This document shows, piece by piece, positions 11,622-22,793 of a DNA stretch of 64,000 nt. Under the pieces are notes generated by a model. That model searched no databases. It was given only the letters and a program-made list of their open reading frames with translations, and had not been told where the DNA came from. Within the stretch, counting starts at the first letter, position 1, and each line of letters begins with the position of its first letter. A program made the position numbers and the translations under genes. Location: positions 2,356,001 to 2,420,000 of the forward strand of contig WUJK01000007.1 in assembly GCA_011317545.1 (NCBI GenBank), read 5' to 3'. The DNA is from Coniella vitis (taxonomy: Eukaryota > Ascomycota > Sordariomycetes > Diaporthales > Schizoparmaceae).

Positions 11622-12648
11622 CGCGAGGGCCTGGGAGGGCAGAGTCGGTATAGGACGGGGGGCCAAGGAGGCGTGGTGTCGAAGCCACACAGGCACAGGG
11701 GCAGCACGCAGTCAAGACAGGTCGAGTGCTCGCAGCCAGTCGTCGAAGGGAAGGGAGCAAGGAGGCTGAGCAGCGCGCAAGACAGTCGGGGGTGGAGCTT
11801 GGTGGTACAATAAGGGGGGCACTGTCGCTTAGGTAAAAAGGGACCAAAGGGCCCTCTTCAAAGTCAAGGGGATGTTCAGCGGTGACGATGTCGGCCGGAT
11901 GTTCGGTGCTGGCAGCGAGGAAGCTGGAGAGTGGCAGATCGACAAGCGGGTCGGGGCGCAACTTGCAGGGCTGCTTGTCAAAGGCCGGAGAGGGTCGCTG
12001 GCTGTCTATCGCAGAGCCATTGCTTGTCACGAGGCGGATAGACTAGAGTTGGCGGTGTTGGGCTGCCCTTGTTGTGGCTGCTGTGAAAGGACGAGTCGCA
12101 GGTGCCGGGCTGAGGTTGGGCTGGCCTGTCTGGGACAATGTGGCTTTCACAGGTTTGAGATGGAGTGCACTGGAGGCCAGGGATTCTGCAGTTCACCAGC
12201 GTGCCAGCAGTGCAAGAAGCAAGACGATTGGGGATGTGGTGGTGGTGGAGGTTGCAGGAGAGATGCTGTGAGGTTGCGATGGCCAAGTCTGGTGCCTAAT
12301 TCGACGCCATGTTTGGCTTGTGCCAGCACTGCCAGGGGTCATTTGGCTCTATCTGTATGGTAGATTGTACCGTACTATGTACAGCTCTCAGTGCTCCTAT
12401 CCCCACTACTAGGTACTGAGCACAGACACACAGGGGCCGGGCCCCGGGCAGCTAGCTTGATAGAGTCCCCCCACACGGCGATGCCGCCCTAAAGAGACAG
12501 GGCATGCTGTAAAAATAACCACGTTTTTAGAATAGCAAGTCTACGATTCTACACAGCAACGAATATCTCAAGATGTCTCTCTTGACGAGGTTTGCCGCGT
12601 CATATGCGGTAGCATGAATGCCTTTATGAACCTTGAGTGCAACTCATC
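11622..12648. promoter_or_regulatory. Upstream region of the Ark1-type kinase
   Basis: About 1 kb lies between the kinase start (minus strand) and the 3' end of the DUF1749 gene. It is GC-rich with pyrimidine-rich stretches on the minus strand, consistent with a promoter and 5' leader. The open frames within it, such as 11872-12363 on the plus strand, are rich in Cys and Gly from base composition alone, with no family pattern. Confidence 0.4.
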
Positions 12649-13696
12649 TCACTTTTCAAGTGTTTTTAGGAAGCTGACGACCCTCTCAGCCAACCATTGC
12701 TGCGATGAGGACGGGGCAACGTTGTGGTTAGCTTCCGGTATCCGAGCAGACAAATCGCTCGCCACCGGACAACGCGACTTCCACTTGGCCAAAAGCTTCT
12801 CAGAGCTGATATCCGGCGGCACGTATTCATCCTCCTTCGAGGGAAGGATAAGGATTGGCTGTTTGAGGGACCCCCAGATGGCTGCCACTTGATCGTCGGA
12901 AAGATCAGAAGAGAAAAAGTCATCATCTCCCCTACGCGGTAGTTCATACATCCAGTCAGCGAACATCGAAAGGCGCCGCTGCCTCAATAGGTATCACTCA
13001 CCCGGGGGCACACAGCGAATGCAGCCGGTAAGCCGTCAGGGGGCACTCAAAAGGAAACCCAGCTGGGAGCGACGATTTGGGCACGACCTCGTCCTTCTGG
13101 CCAGCGTTGATCATGGCCCTGGTCTTTGTCACAAGATCCTCCACGTCCTCTTTGCTCAGCACGTAAACGAGAGCTTCCCGGTCAGATACTGGAGCCTGGA
13201 TAATGAAGCCATCAACAGGCTCATTGCCATGCTTGTCATACTTGCTGTACTCAATGCAGTCCTACAGAATACGCGCACGCAAACGCACAAAGTCAGCCAT
13301 AGCTCGCTCGCCTGCTACGGTCGACAACAGTCTCACCTGGCAGCCGGTAGAATGGCCCATGACCACCACTTTTTCCTTGCCAATCCCTCGTAGATACTTG
13401 ACCGCTGCTGAAATATCCTCGACGTCCTCTGCCAGACTGCCCCAGCCAAATCCAGAGAAAGAGGAGCGGATGCGGACCTCAAAGACCGAGTAGCTGAGCC
13501 CCGACGCAGACTCGAGCTCGGCAGCAAGTTTTCGGACGTAGGGTACGGTGTGAGGACCGTCCATCAAACCGCCGACAAAGACGAGAGCATTGCGTGCCGA
13601 CGACGAACCCAGTTCGTATAAATGAGCGAATCTGACACCAGGCGAGGTATACGGGTGCACCTTGACTGTGAAGGCTCCATCCTGGGAGGCAGCCAT
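12649..13696 (-). CDS. Alpha/beta hydrolase of the DUF1749 family
   Basis: Exons on the minus strand are 13696-13337, 13261-13002 and 12931-12649, giving 300 aa. The introns are 75 nt (donor GTGAGA after codon 120, acceptor TAG) and 70 nt (GTGAGT, acceptor TAG), phases 0 and 2, and the joined protein reads through the family pattern without a break. The nucleophile elbow GHSTGCQ (Ser116) spans the first splice junction. SKEDEYVPP and EANHNV near the C-terminus are plausible places for the acid and the catalytic His. GGDDDFFSSDL at the second junction is typical of DUF1749 proteins. Relatives include the fungal siderophore ester hydrolase SidJ, but no other siderophore gene is here, so a role in iron release is only a possibility. 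No signal peptide is seen; it is probably cytosolic. It is divergent from TTI1. Confidence 0.92.
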
Positions 13697-14195
13697 CCTA
13701 GGCGAGAGGGTTGCAAGAGAGCGTAGTATTGGACTCGATTACTGCAGAGGCCGGAAAATCTTGAGTGGGTTTTCAAAGCAAATTCCCTGCTACTTACTGA
13801 TTGAAGTGCCAAGGTGGGAGCATGAGGATCTTAAACAACTTCCAGTGGGTGTTTATGGGATGGCGGGGCATCTGCGACGTGCCTGACCCCTCCTGATGGC
13901 GTAACATTGCCGCTCCGGGGACCGGGGGCCCCTCTGCGATCTGCCGTGGGCTATCATAAATGCACTGCAACCACTATAAACACCAACCCTACCGGAAGTC
14001 AGGCACAGGCATAGTACAGTCCTATCACCAAGCAAAAGCTCGCTTCAAGCATACCCGCGACGAGCGCGTTCTCGCATTCCGCCAATAACCCCATCTGTAT
14101 CCAAACCATACTGAAATCTGGATGGAACGCTAGCGGAGCTGGGTATATTGTGACTCGCCCGAATGGACTTTCGATGCTAGCGGCGAGTGGTGAGG
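13697..14195. promoter_or_regulatory. Divergent promoter between the DUF1749 hydrolase and TTI1
   Basis: The 499 bases separate two start codons facing away from each other, so both promoters must lie here. On the TTI1 side there are short upstream reading frames: ATG at 14164 closing at once (TAG 14179) and ATG at 14174, which overlaps the main start in another frame. Such upstream frames could reduce TTI1 translation (inference). Confidence 0.6.
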
Positions 14196-17100
14196 ATGGA
14201 TCAGCATCTTGGGCCGCGGTCTGAGTTTACCTCTTCGGCGAGGAACCAGTTCTTTGCAAAGGTACGAGGCAATGGATGCCATACCGTCTTGCTAACGAGA
14301 CTTGGGGCTTCGCAAACACTCCACGCAGCTTGCATGTCCTTCTTCTAACCAGAGCAACAGCTTAAACCGGTCTGTGTCGAGGTTAGCAGATTCGCATTGC
14401 AAAGCCAGCAGCAGACCCCTGACAAGGCAAAACGCACCCAAGAGCTCCTCGAGCAGCTCCACGGCATCCTCGAGCAACAGATCCAGTACGATGCAAGCAC
14501 GCTTGACGACAAGATTGCCGACTATGTCTTTTTCCCATTGTCACACTTGCTACGTCAGCACGAGAACTATTCCTTCCGCCTGGTTGAAACAGTTATCAAG
14601 ACGCTGGAACTACTCATCCGACATGGATGGAAGGCCAGAATCTCAAAGGATCTATCTCACCAGCTCCTCATCTTGTTGACCTTCCTTATCGGAGGTGTGC
14701 CGGGCAAAGAAAACAGTCGGTCCGCCAGGCCCGAAGAAACTGTCCTCGAAGCCTACAGAGCTCTGACTGCGCTGATCAAAGCTGCTGGGCTGTCGGCCAA
14801 GGATTCGCCATTGACTGATGCCAGCATCATTCCCTCGTTCGGCCACACCGTGTCGGTCATTCTTGACAGCGTGACAGGAGGAAGCACCACTGACATCCAG
14901 CTTGAGGCATTACAAGCCCTCTTGGCCATTTATACAACCCTCAAACAAGACGCAATATTAGCAACGTTCTTCCCGGGAACCGTGTCCTCCCTAAGCCGCC
15001 TGCTCTCCCCACCATTGTCAACGAAAGCGCCCCGTAGGCTATTGATAAGTGGGGTGAATGTGTTGAGGCTTGTCTTGACCCAGGTTCTAGGGGACCTAAA
15101 GACACGGAATTTAGTTCCCCCAAAAGAAAAGCTTATTGCGGACGATACCGAGCAAAGCCAGGATGAACAGGGCGAAGGAAAGGTCCTTACCTCAGCGTGG
15201 TTGAAAGCTACTGTGGCCCAAGTCAAAATCGCCTTGGCCAGTATACTGAAGCTCAGGAATCACGAAGGCGCAGATGTACGCAAGACCATGCAGAGGTTGT
15301 GCATCACTCTGCTGGATGAGTGCCATTCTTCTCTTTCTGATAGCACCTCCATGCTCGTCGAAACCGCCATGGTCCTTAGAGAGGAGCAAGATGTGCAAAA
15401 CCCGAGCTTTAACGCGCCCCCGAATATCGAAGATGACATGCTGTTTTACGGTACTTCACTCCAAGACTTGGCCACCATTTACCCAGAACTGAGGGATATC
15501 ATCAATATCACAGTCTATAATTGGGTGACCAGCCTCCCTCGGGTCATGCAGGCTAGCGATGAGCGCGTTAAACAACAAGCCATCCGCAACATTACCAAAA
15601 GCCAGGAGCTCCTCGCAGCACTCGGCACGGAGTCCTCCAGACTGGACGACATTCTTTCTTCTGCTCTCAGAGACAGCATAACGTCCTTGATCCTCAACTC
15701 AAAAGAACCAAAAGTCATGAACGAAGTCGACCTGGACGAGAACCTTTGGCGTAGCTCAGCACTGACACTTCCCGGAGGGAAAGAGCCCCAACCCTACCGC
15801 CCAGTGCTTTTGGCGCAAGAGGCTCAACGAGACACTCGAAAAGACATTGATACACTGATCCAGAACATTGGATCTGCCCAACAACAAGCCAAGCTGGCAG
15901 CTGAGATGCTACCATATGTGCACAATTCCGAAGGTGTCGACCAAGTCTCTGCATACTGGCTAGCCTTCCGACTTGCCCAATCTTCATTTGGCAAAACCGT
16001 GGAGGTTGATGACCTCCTGAACCTTTCAGACGCATGGAATGACCCGGCGACCGATGATCAAGAGTCTGTTTTTGAGGAGTTGTACTCCTTCTCTGTTTCC
16101 ATACTGGACGCCCATTCCGACGCAGACGACGGCGTGGACTGGCGCATGGAAGCAATAGCACTCGAAGTCACCGCGTTTGCGGCTATGAGAATGAAAGAAG
16201 CATTTCGACCTGAGCTAATTGATGTGCTCTATCCGCTGTCGACCTTTCTCGGCTCCTCGCGCCCAGAACTTAGGGGCCATGCCCTCATAACGCTGAACAG
16301 CCTTGCTGCGTCCTGTGGGTACAATAGCGTATCGCAATTGATCATCGATAATGTAGACTACATGGTCAATTCAGTGTCGTTGCGTCTCAATCAATTCGAC
16401 ATTTCGCCGGCGTCGTGCAAAGTCTTGACCATGATGGTTCGACTGACCGGCCCGCAACTGCTGCCTTACCTGGATGATGTCGTGGCTGGTATTTTCACTG
16501 CATTGGACAGCTACCATGGCTACCCTGCCTTTGTGCAAAACTTGTTTGCAGTACTTTCAGAAGTTGTTGAGCAGGGCGTCAGATCTGGCAAGTTGCTGCT
16601 CGAGGATGGGCAGGCAAGAGCTGTCCAACACAGGAAGCGACCACTTGAGTCTACGGGCTTGGAGGGAATTTGTGAGTTCTTGCAAAAACGCACCAAGAAG
16701 AAGAAAGAACAGGAAGAAGAGCAAGACGTTGAAGAGGTGATATATGGGCACCCTCAAACGGCTTGGAAATCTGCAAAGGACGAACTTGATGCCATAGAAG
16801 CTCGAAATCACGGCGGCACAGAGGAAGAGGGTGATGACGAGGAGGCTGAAACCAGTGAAGAGGTCGCCATACCCAAGACACCAACTTACACACTTCTCGT
16901 CAATATCACGACGTTGACCCAACACTATCTCACGTCTCCGACAGCCAGATTGCGAAAGCAGCTTCTTGATCTGCTTGCCAAAGCAGCACCAGCTCTAGCA
17001 CTAAACGAAAATGCCTTCCTTCCGCTAGTGAACGATCTATGGCCAGTCATCATTTCAAGACTCTACGACAAGGAGCCTTATGTTGTGATTGCAGCATGCG

Positions 17101-17648
17101 ATACATTGAGTGCCTTGTGCGAAGGTGCAGGTGATTTCCTGAGCACACGTCTCAAAACGGAGTGGTGGGATTCGATGAACAAGTGGTGCCTGAAAGTGAG
17201 AGGCGAGGCAAAGAGAGTCAAAACTCAAGGCGCCACGGTCACAACAAGGGGATCCCCGCCCGAGGGCGATGCTGGCATATTGATTCCAGTCCGAGGTGGT
17301 GGTCCTGACGACGGTTTCCAAGTTGAAATTGCCTCATCACGAGCCATCTCCTCAAGCACTGGATTGGGCAGATTTGCTTCCGCGGCACAGACTTGGCAAG
17401 CAGTGATTTCAATGCTAACCGCAATAGTCTCGTTTGTCACGATTGATGATGAGATTTTCGACCAAATTCTCGACTTGCTGGCAGATGAGGTACTACCCCG
17501 AAACCAAGAAGCCCGAAAGGCCCTGGAAAACATCAACGCCGATGCAGTCTGGCTGGCTCTTTATCGACGCGGACATATTAGTCAGCCAGTACCAACTCCC
17601 AGCATGAACGGCATGACATTTGCTTCGCTGGCGGACGTTGTATCATAA
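14196..17648 (+). CDS. tti1: TELO2-interacting protein 1 homologue (TTI1), HEAT-repeat protein
   Basis: TTI1 with Tel2 and Tti2 forms the TTT complex, which works with Hsp90 to mature and stabilise the PIK-related kinases (TOR, ATM/Tel1, ATR/Mec1 and others). Exon 1 is 14196-14261 (22 codons, ending NQFFAK) and exon 2 is 14361-17648; the 99-nt phase-0 intron has donor GTACGA and acceptor CAG. The joined protein is 1117 aa, near the family's length. The junction reads FFAK-LKPVCVEVSRFAL, matching the conserved N-terminal helix of the family, and DYVFFPLSHLL follows soon after. The rest is predicted to be alpha-solenoid repeats, with a charged insert rich in Lys/Glu (about residues 760-820) before the C-terminal repeats. 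The open frame alone would start at a TTG (14397), so a model without exon 1 loses the N-terminus. Confidence 0.93.
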
Positions 17649-18567
17649 TATAGCCGCCGTCGAATAGCAGGCCGTATTTAGAGCATCGATCTATAAGTTA
17701 CAAGCGGTCACATCTGCCAATTTCCGCTTCATCAGACTGTATCATGACTTGTGTATGTTCTTGACGTTTGTACTCAAGTGTCCAGCACGTACTTATTCCT
17801 TCTGGCATTAACACCCATTCTCCCAGCTGCATCCACGGTGTCTTAGCACTGGCTGAGGATCCTGAGCACCGTCCCCGTCCTATTTGCCCCTGTGGAATGG
17901 AAGTAATGCCAGAAATGGAAATCTATTTTTGACGATACGATAAAAACCTGGCCACATCTGTACTGCGGCCCTCTAGGACGTCTGGGGCCATGTAGTCATG
18001 ACGGGCGTACTTGGGGTACTACCCACGCGATGGATCGGTTAGATCAGAGTTATGGGTTTCTGGATGTTCTGTGTGAGCCAACTTGGGTAATGGAGGGGGG
18101 GGGGGAAGGTGAAGGCGGGTAAATACAGGAACAACGGCCAAGAAGAGATGGTGTTCTTGTGAAGGCGAGTGCTTCTTGCCTGGGTTTGGGAGGGCGAAGT
18201 CCTTGAATTTGATGATGAAAGAAGGATGATGAGAGTGGAAGACGACGTGACGATAGTATAAGACACTCAGTAGATAGTGGTGTATATATATGTTACCAGT
18301 CATCAACAGGAAGTAGGTTCAAATCGGTTCATGAGAATGACCTACAATCATAACACTGTGCAAGAGCATCCTGTTCGTTCAATACCTAATCCAGAGACAT
18401 AAAGGCTCTTCATTGCATTTTGCGAAGCCAAATTCAAATATGTCTACACTAAAGGTATCATGCTAATCGCTCATAACTTCTTAAAATGGTATCCCCTCCC
18501 AGTTTCATATACAACAAGCCCTGCATTCATTTACCCCCAGAAAAAGCAAACAAGAAGAAGTGGAGGA
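17649..18567. other. Convergent 3' region with an 11-G run
   Basis: This lies between the stop codons of TTI1 (+) and the permease (-). It holds the two 3' UTRs and a G run at 18095-18105. No coding sequence is recognisable. Confidence 0.5.
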
Positions 18568-20532
18568 TCAAAAGAAACCGCAAAAGATGCGCCTGAACCA
18601 GCTCCGGCGAGGGGGTCTCTCATCTTCCTCAATATCAAGGTTGCGCAAACCAGTCTTGAGATCAATCTCCATGATGGGAACCATCATGCGCCAGTCCTTG
18701 GAGTAAACCTTCCACCCAAGGTAGAGGGCCAGGATGACGGGGCCGGCGAGGAAGCTCTGGAAGAAGACCGAAGCGCTGGGTGTCGCGCTTGCAGATGGCT
18801 GTGTACACGAAGGAAATGGCATTAGCTTGAATATATACACAGCGACCAAGATATGGGTTTGGATGATGGCTTACATAAAGGGAGGTGTAGAAGGTAGCAA
18901 TGAGACTCAGGATGGCAATGACCAGTCCAATCCAGCTACCCCAGACACCAAACGCAGGCTTGTAGGGGATCTGGTCGACCGTGTAGCCCTGTGCCTTCCA
19001 TGCGCGGCGGAAGCGGATGTGTGTTGCGCAGATTGTGCCCCAAACGAAGAGGTAGGATAGACCCGATAAAGAAAGCAGCCAGCTAAAGACGACGCCCTCG
19101 TTGGCAGCTTCGCCAATGTAAGCCAAGAAGCCAAAGGCAATCTGGATCACAACACACCAAAGTGGCCGACCGCTGGCATCAACATAGGACAGGATCTTGG
19201 GCGCCATGCCTCGCTCCGCCATGGCCTGCATTGTTCTCGTGGAGCCAAAGGTGCACGAGTTGGCCACCGAAATGACGGCCAGCGTGATGACGGCGTTGAA
19301 GATGGATGGCAGCACTTTGATACCAGCGTCTTGGATGGCAAGCACAAAGGGAGAGGCCTTGGTGTTGGCTCCAGATGCACCCTCTAGTCTTGGATCGGTG
19401 TGCGGCACCAACAGTCCGACGATGAACAGGTTAACAATGTAGAAGAAGCAGATGCGGTAGAAGGTAGTCTTGGTCGCGGCTGGAATGGTCTTCAGTGGGT
19501 TGGCAGACTCTGCCGCGGCGAGACCCACGAGCTCCGTGCCGCCAAACGCAAAAGCTGCACTCACGAAGACGCTAAGTGCGCCGTTCCAGTCGGTGAAGGC
19601 CCCATAAGGAGCATTCCAGTACTTGGCTCCGATATAGCCTTGGTTGCCGGCACCTCCACAGTTGATAATTATACCGAGGATGATGAATCCGGTACAGGCA
19701 GCCACCTTGACCATGGAGAGGATGAACTCGACTTCACCATAGCCACGAACGCCGAATATCTGGATAGCGGAGAGGACGACAAGGAAGACGGTGACCCAGA
19801 TGCCTAAGAAGAAGAGGAGTCTATATTAGGACACGGGACACATTTCTCGGGTACTTTGAAACACATACTCATGTGGAGATCATCTCTCCAGAAGGAAATG
19901 GTGATGGACGCAGCAACAAGCTCAAAAGGCAACACTGTCAACCAGGCAAGGGCATAGTCCCAGCCCATTGCGAACCCCCACGCGGGGTCGATGAAGCGAA
20001 CAATGTAGGTATAAAAGGCACCATTGACCGGGTAGAGCACGGCCAGCTCTGCCAGGGCCTGGCAGGTGAACAGAAGCATAATACCGATGATGGCGTAACA
20101 GATGACAAGTGCTGCTGGACCACCTGCACGCAGTGCGCTACCTATAGTGTAGGAATCTTGTGAGTACTTTTGATACGCATGACGTGCAGGCCGCAAGGTC
20201 AAAAGGAATTGTAGAGCTCACCTGAACCAACCAGTAATCCTGCACCCAAAGCTCCTCCTAAAGCCCAAGTTAGTCGGTCGTTTAGCGATCGCCGTGGGGG
20301 CCAATCATACCAATAGCAATCACTGAAACATGTTAGTATGAGTTTGCAAGAGTATTGTAAGTGTATCCTGGTTCGAGAGAGCCGACTTACTTTGCATGTG
20401 TCTGCCCTTCAAGCTCTTTTTGAGGGTTCCATTCTCAACAGTGCCGAGTTCCTCGTCCACACTGCAGGAATCCGAAGCGAGTTGAGGGTCGACAGCCACC
20501 TTGTCTGAGCCATGTTTCTCCATGTCTGCCAT
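18568..20532 (-). CDS. Amino-acid permease, YAT/GAP1-like (12 TM)
   Basis: Proton-coupled uptake of amino acids across the plasma membrane. Six exons are needed: 20532-20391, 20322-20311 (12 nt), 20257-20222 (36 nt), 20141-19869, 19803-18875 and 18798-18568; total 540 aa, typical of the family. All five introns (68, 53, 80, 65 and 76 nt) have GT...AG ends and preserve phase. The tiny exons rebuild the signature of transmembrane helix 1, MIAIGGALGAGLLVGSG, which must follow KGRHMQ. Later landmarks are AFAFGGTELVGLAAAESANP and PLWCVVIQIAFG. The cytosolic N-terminus is acidic/polar and the C-terminus is basic (RRSWFRRIFCGFF) without the FWC-type ending of yeast Gap1. Its closest known type is the INDA1/GAP1 group of broad-range permeases (inference). 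HGATAR-type GATA-factor sites lie upstream at 20795-20800 and 21275-21280, fitting nitrogen control but common by chance. Confidence 0.93.
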
Positions 20533-22793
20533 GCTGTACGATGAGAAGGGCTTCCCAGATTGTCAAGACAAAGTCTTTGTTGTTTGGCAAGAGGAAGTGC
20601 CGTTTGCAGTAGAGAGTCTTGAGAGATGTCTGGTCCCCAGGCTCAGCCTTCACTCTGAGGATCGCAGGCTCGAAGCGCCTCTTATACAACGATGGAGGTG
20701 CATGCAGGGGCTGCTTGTACGCAGATGCAATTGGCCATCTCGGACGTGTTGTGCACTGCTCGGAGTAGCCATGGCCATGGTCTTGGCGAGCATGCGATAA
20801 GAGACACATGGAGCTAAAGCGGTCTCGAAGCGGCGCCAAGGATATCAAAATGCAGAGCACACAAGAGCGGCTCCAAGACTAAGTCTGGGCTAGAGAGTTG
20901 AACAGCCGCGCACCAGGCGAGATTGGGAATGTGGAAGCGCGACACGCAAGGCCACCCCGGCACCGCATCGCCAGATCGGTCTGGTGGCCAACCGAGTACC
21001 GCGTGGCAGCACAGAGCACCTCAGGCCAAGGCAGGTTCTTTTGCGGCGACGACGAGCCAAAGCATAATAGCGACAGAAGATGGCTTGGAGCTCTCGGTTG
21101 TGGACGCTTGTGATTCGATGGTATCTGAATGCGTATGTTGGTCGGTTTCCGGGGCCAACACATGGCAGGCGAGCGATTCACCGTCACAGCTCACCTGTAC
21201 CTGGCCAGTACTCACTTCTTGGTTGGGTTCCAGTGGCCACAAGGTTGACGTTGGCGAGTTGAACCAATTTCCATTGATAATAGAGTTGTTTTTGTGGATT
21301 CTCTGTCAGTTGTAGAAGGCGGGGGAGTGGATTCTGGGGTTATTTGGCACTTCCCAGCTTCAATGGACGGCCACTATGAGTCTATCACAGCGGGTGGGTG
21401 GTCTAGAATTTCAGTGTATTGTTAGCGCTCACGTGCTTCTGGGTTCCTGCCATTTCCTCCACAAGGCAGAGAGCCCCTAGAGCCCCTTCCCCCCCGGCCC
21501 AGGTGCCGGGGGAACGGCCCACATGGGGTCTGAGCCACTATTAAACATGGCGCACAGGGCCCCGTCCGATGTCTTTATCCGACCCACCATTTGCAATCGT
21601 CCACTAATTCCATCTTCAACTCAAATCACAACACAACCTCGACCCTCGATTCTCGACCCTCTGTCCCACTGCCGCCACTCGCATTACACATCACATACTG
21701 CTGCATGCTTCTTGCAAAGGAACATCATCCCGATGGCCACAATCAGCCTAGCTCGTCCTCTTTGATCAACTTGATCAATCCGTTCCGTCGAAGGATGCAG
21801 CCGCTCCAGGACTTGGACCGAGGGCGGGAGGAGGAATTAGGCTGTCTCTTCACGAATCGTCGCGTGTCTCTGACTACGCTTCCGCCCTGCCACCTCGCTG
21901 GTCTTCTAGAAGCGCTAAAAACGGACACGCCTATCTCTGTTATTGTTCCCCTTGCGTCTTGCACGCATTAGACTTTCGGACCAACAATTCTATGGCTGCA
22001 CGCTGCCCTAGCTCGACTGGGTTTAGGTTCGGGTACGCGTCCATGATGCAGCCAGAGTGAAGGCATATCACCCTGCGATATCGCCTTGTGTCTCGATTCG
22101 ACACACACTCAATATCTCAATCCATCTATACTTGGCGCCAATGGTTATGTGCTTGGCGCCCAGAGGCGTGTGTCGATTCGTGACGCCTCGTAGCGCGCAA
22201 GGCAGGGCGCCGGATGCCCTGATATAGAGACGCAAAGACTACGCTTATCATCAATATGCTGCTCTGATTAGCGGCGCTGACAAAATCCAATAGAAATCTA
22301 CAACGCGGTTTGTTCCACATCTTGCTATCCTGTTCGAGCGCGCCAGAAGCCTGGCGAGGATCACACATGCGTCTTACTTGCAGGGCATTCAAGGTAGAAA
22401 AGTGCCGTGCTACTGCAGTTGGTTGTTAGTGGGCAGTTCTCGCTGATGGATTTGGGTCCCATACCGAAGCTAAAGCCGCAACTGCTGTGCATTGAACATG
22501 TGTGATTGTTTCAATACTGGGTCAGTCTTATGCTGTCGCTAGATAATACTGACGAATGGTACAGCCTGCATATAGAGCACTCAGAACAGTGCTGCGCCTC
22601 GAGCCCAATAGCAATCAGAGAACGGACTTCCCAAGGAGCGGGACCTCGACCACGAAGTTGGTCCGGGCTTGAGGCTCGCTCAAGACCTCAGGTTTCAGTG
22701 TTTCATATTGTTGCACACTCGCGCCATTCTCAACGTTGACACAGCGCGCCAACAAGGCGAACGCAGACTGAATTCCTAATTAAGACTTTTACC
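20533..22793. other. Intergenic region upstream of the permease
   Basis: About 2.3 kb separates the permease start from the first candidate exon of the HET pseudogene. It should contain the permease promoter. ATG-started frames such as 21523-21765 (+) are short and have no protein-like pattern, and the longer frame at 21591-21971 opens at TTG. Nothing else is recognised. Confidence 0.4.

Noticed and set aside
14397..17648. TTI1 starting at 14397
   Set aside because: That codon is TTG, and conserved N-terminal residues continue upstream to the splice acceptor at 14360.
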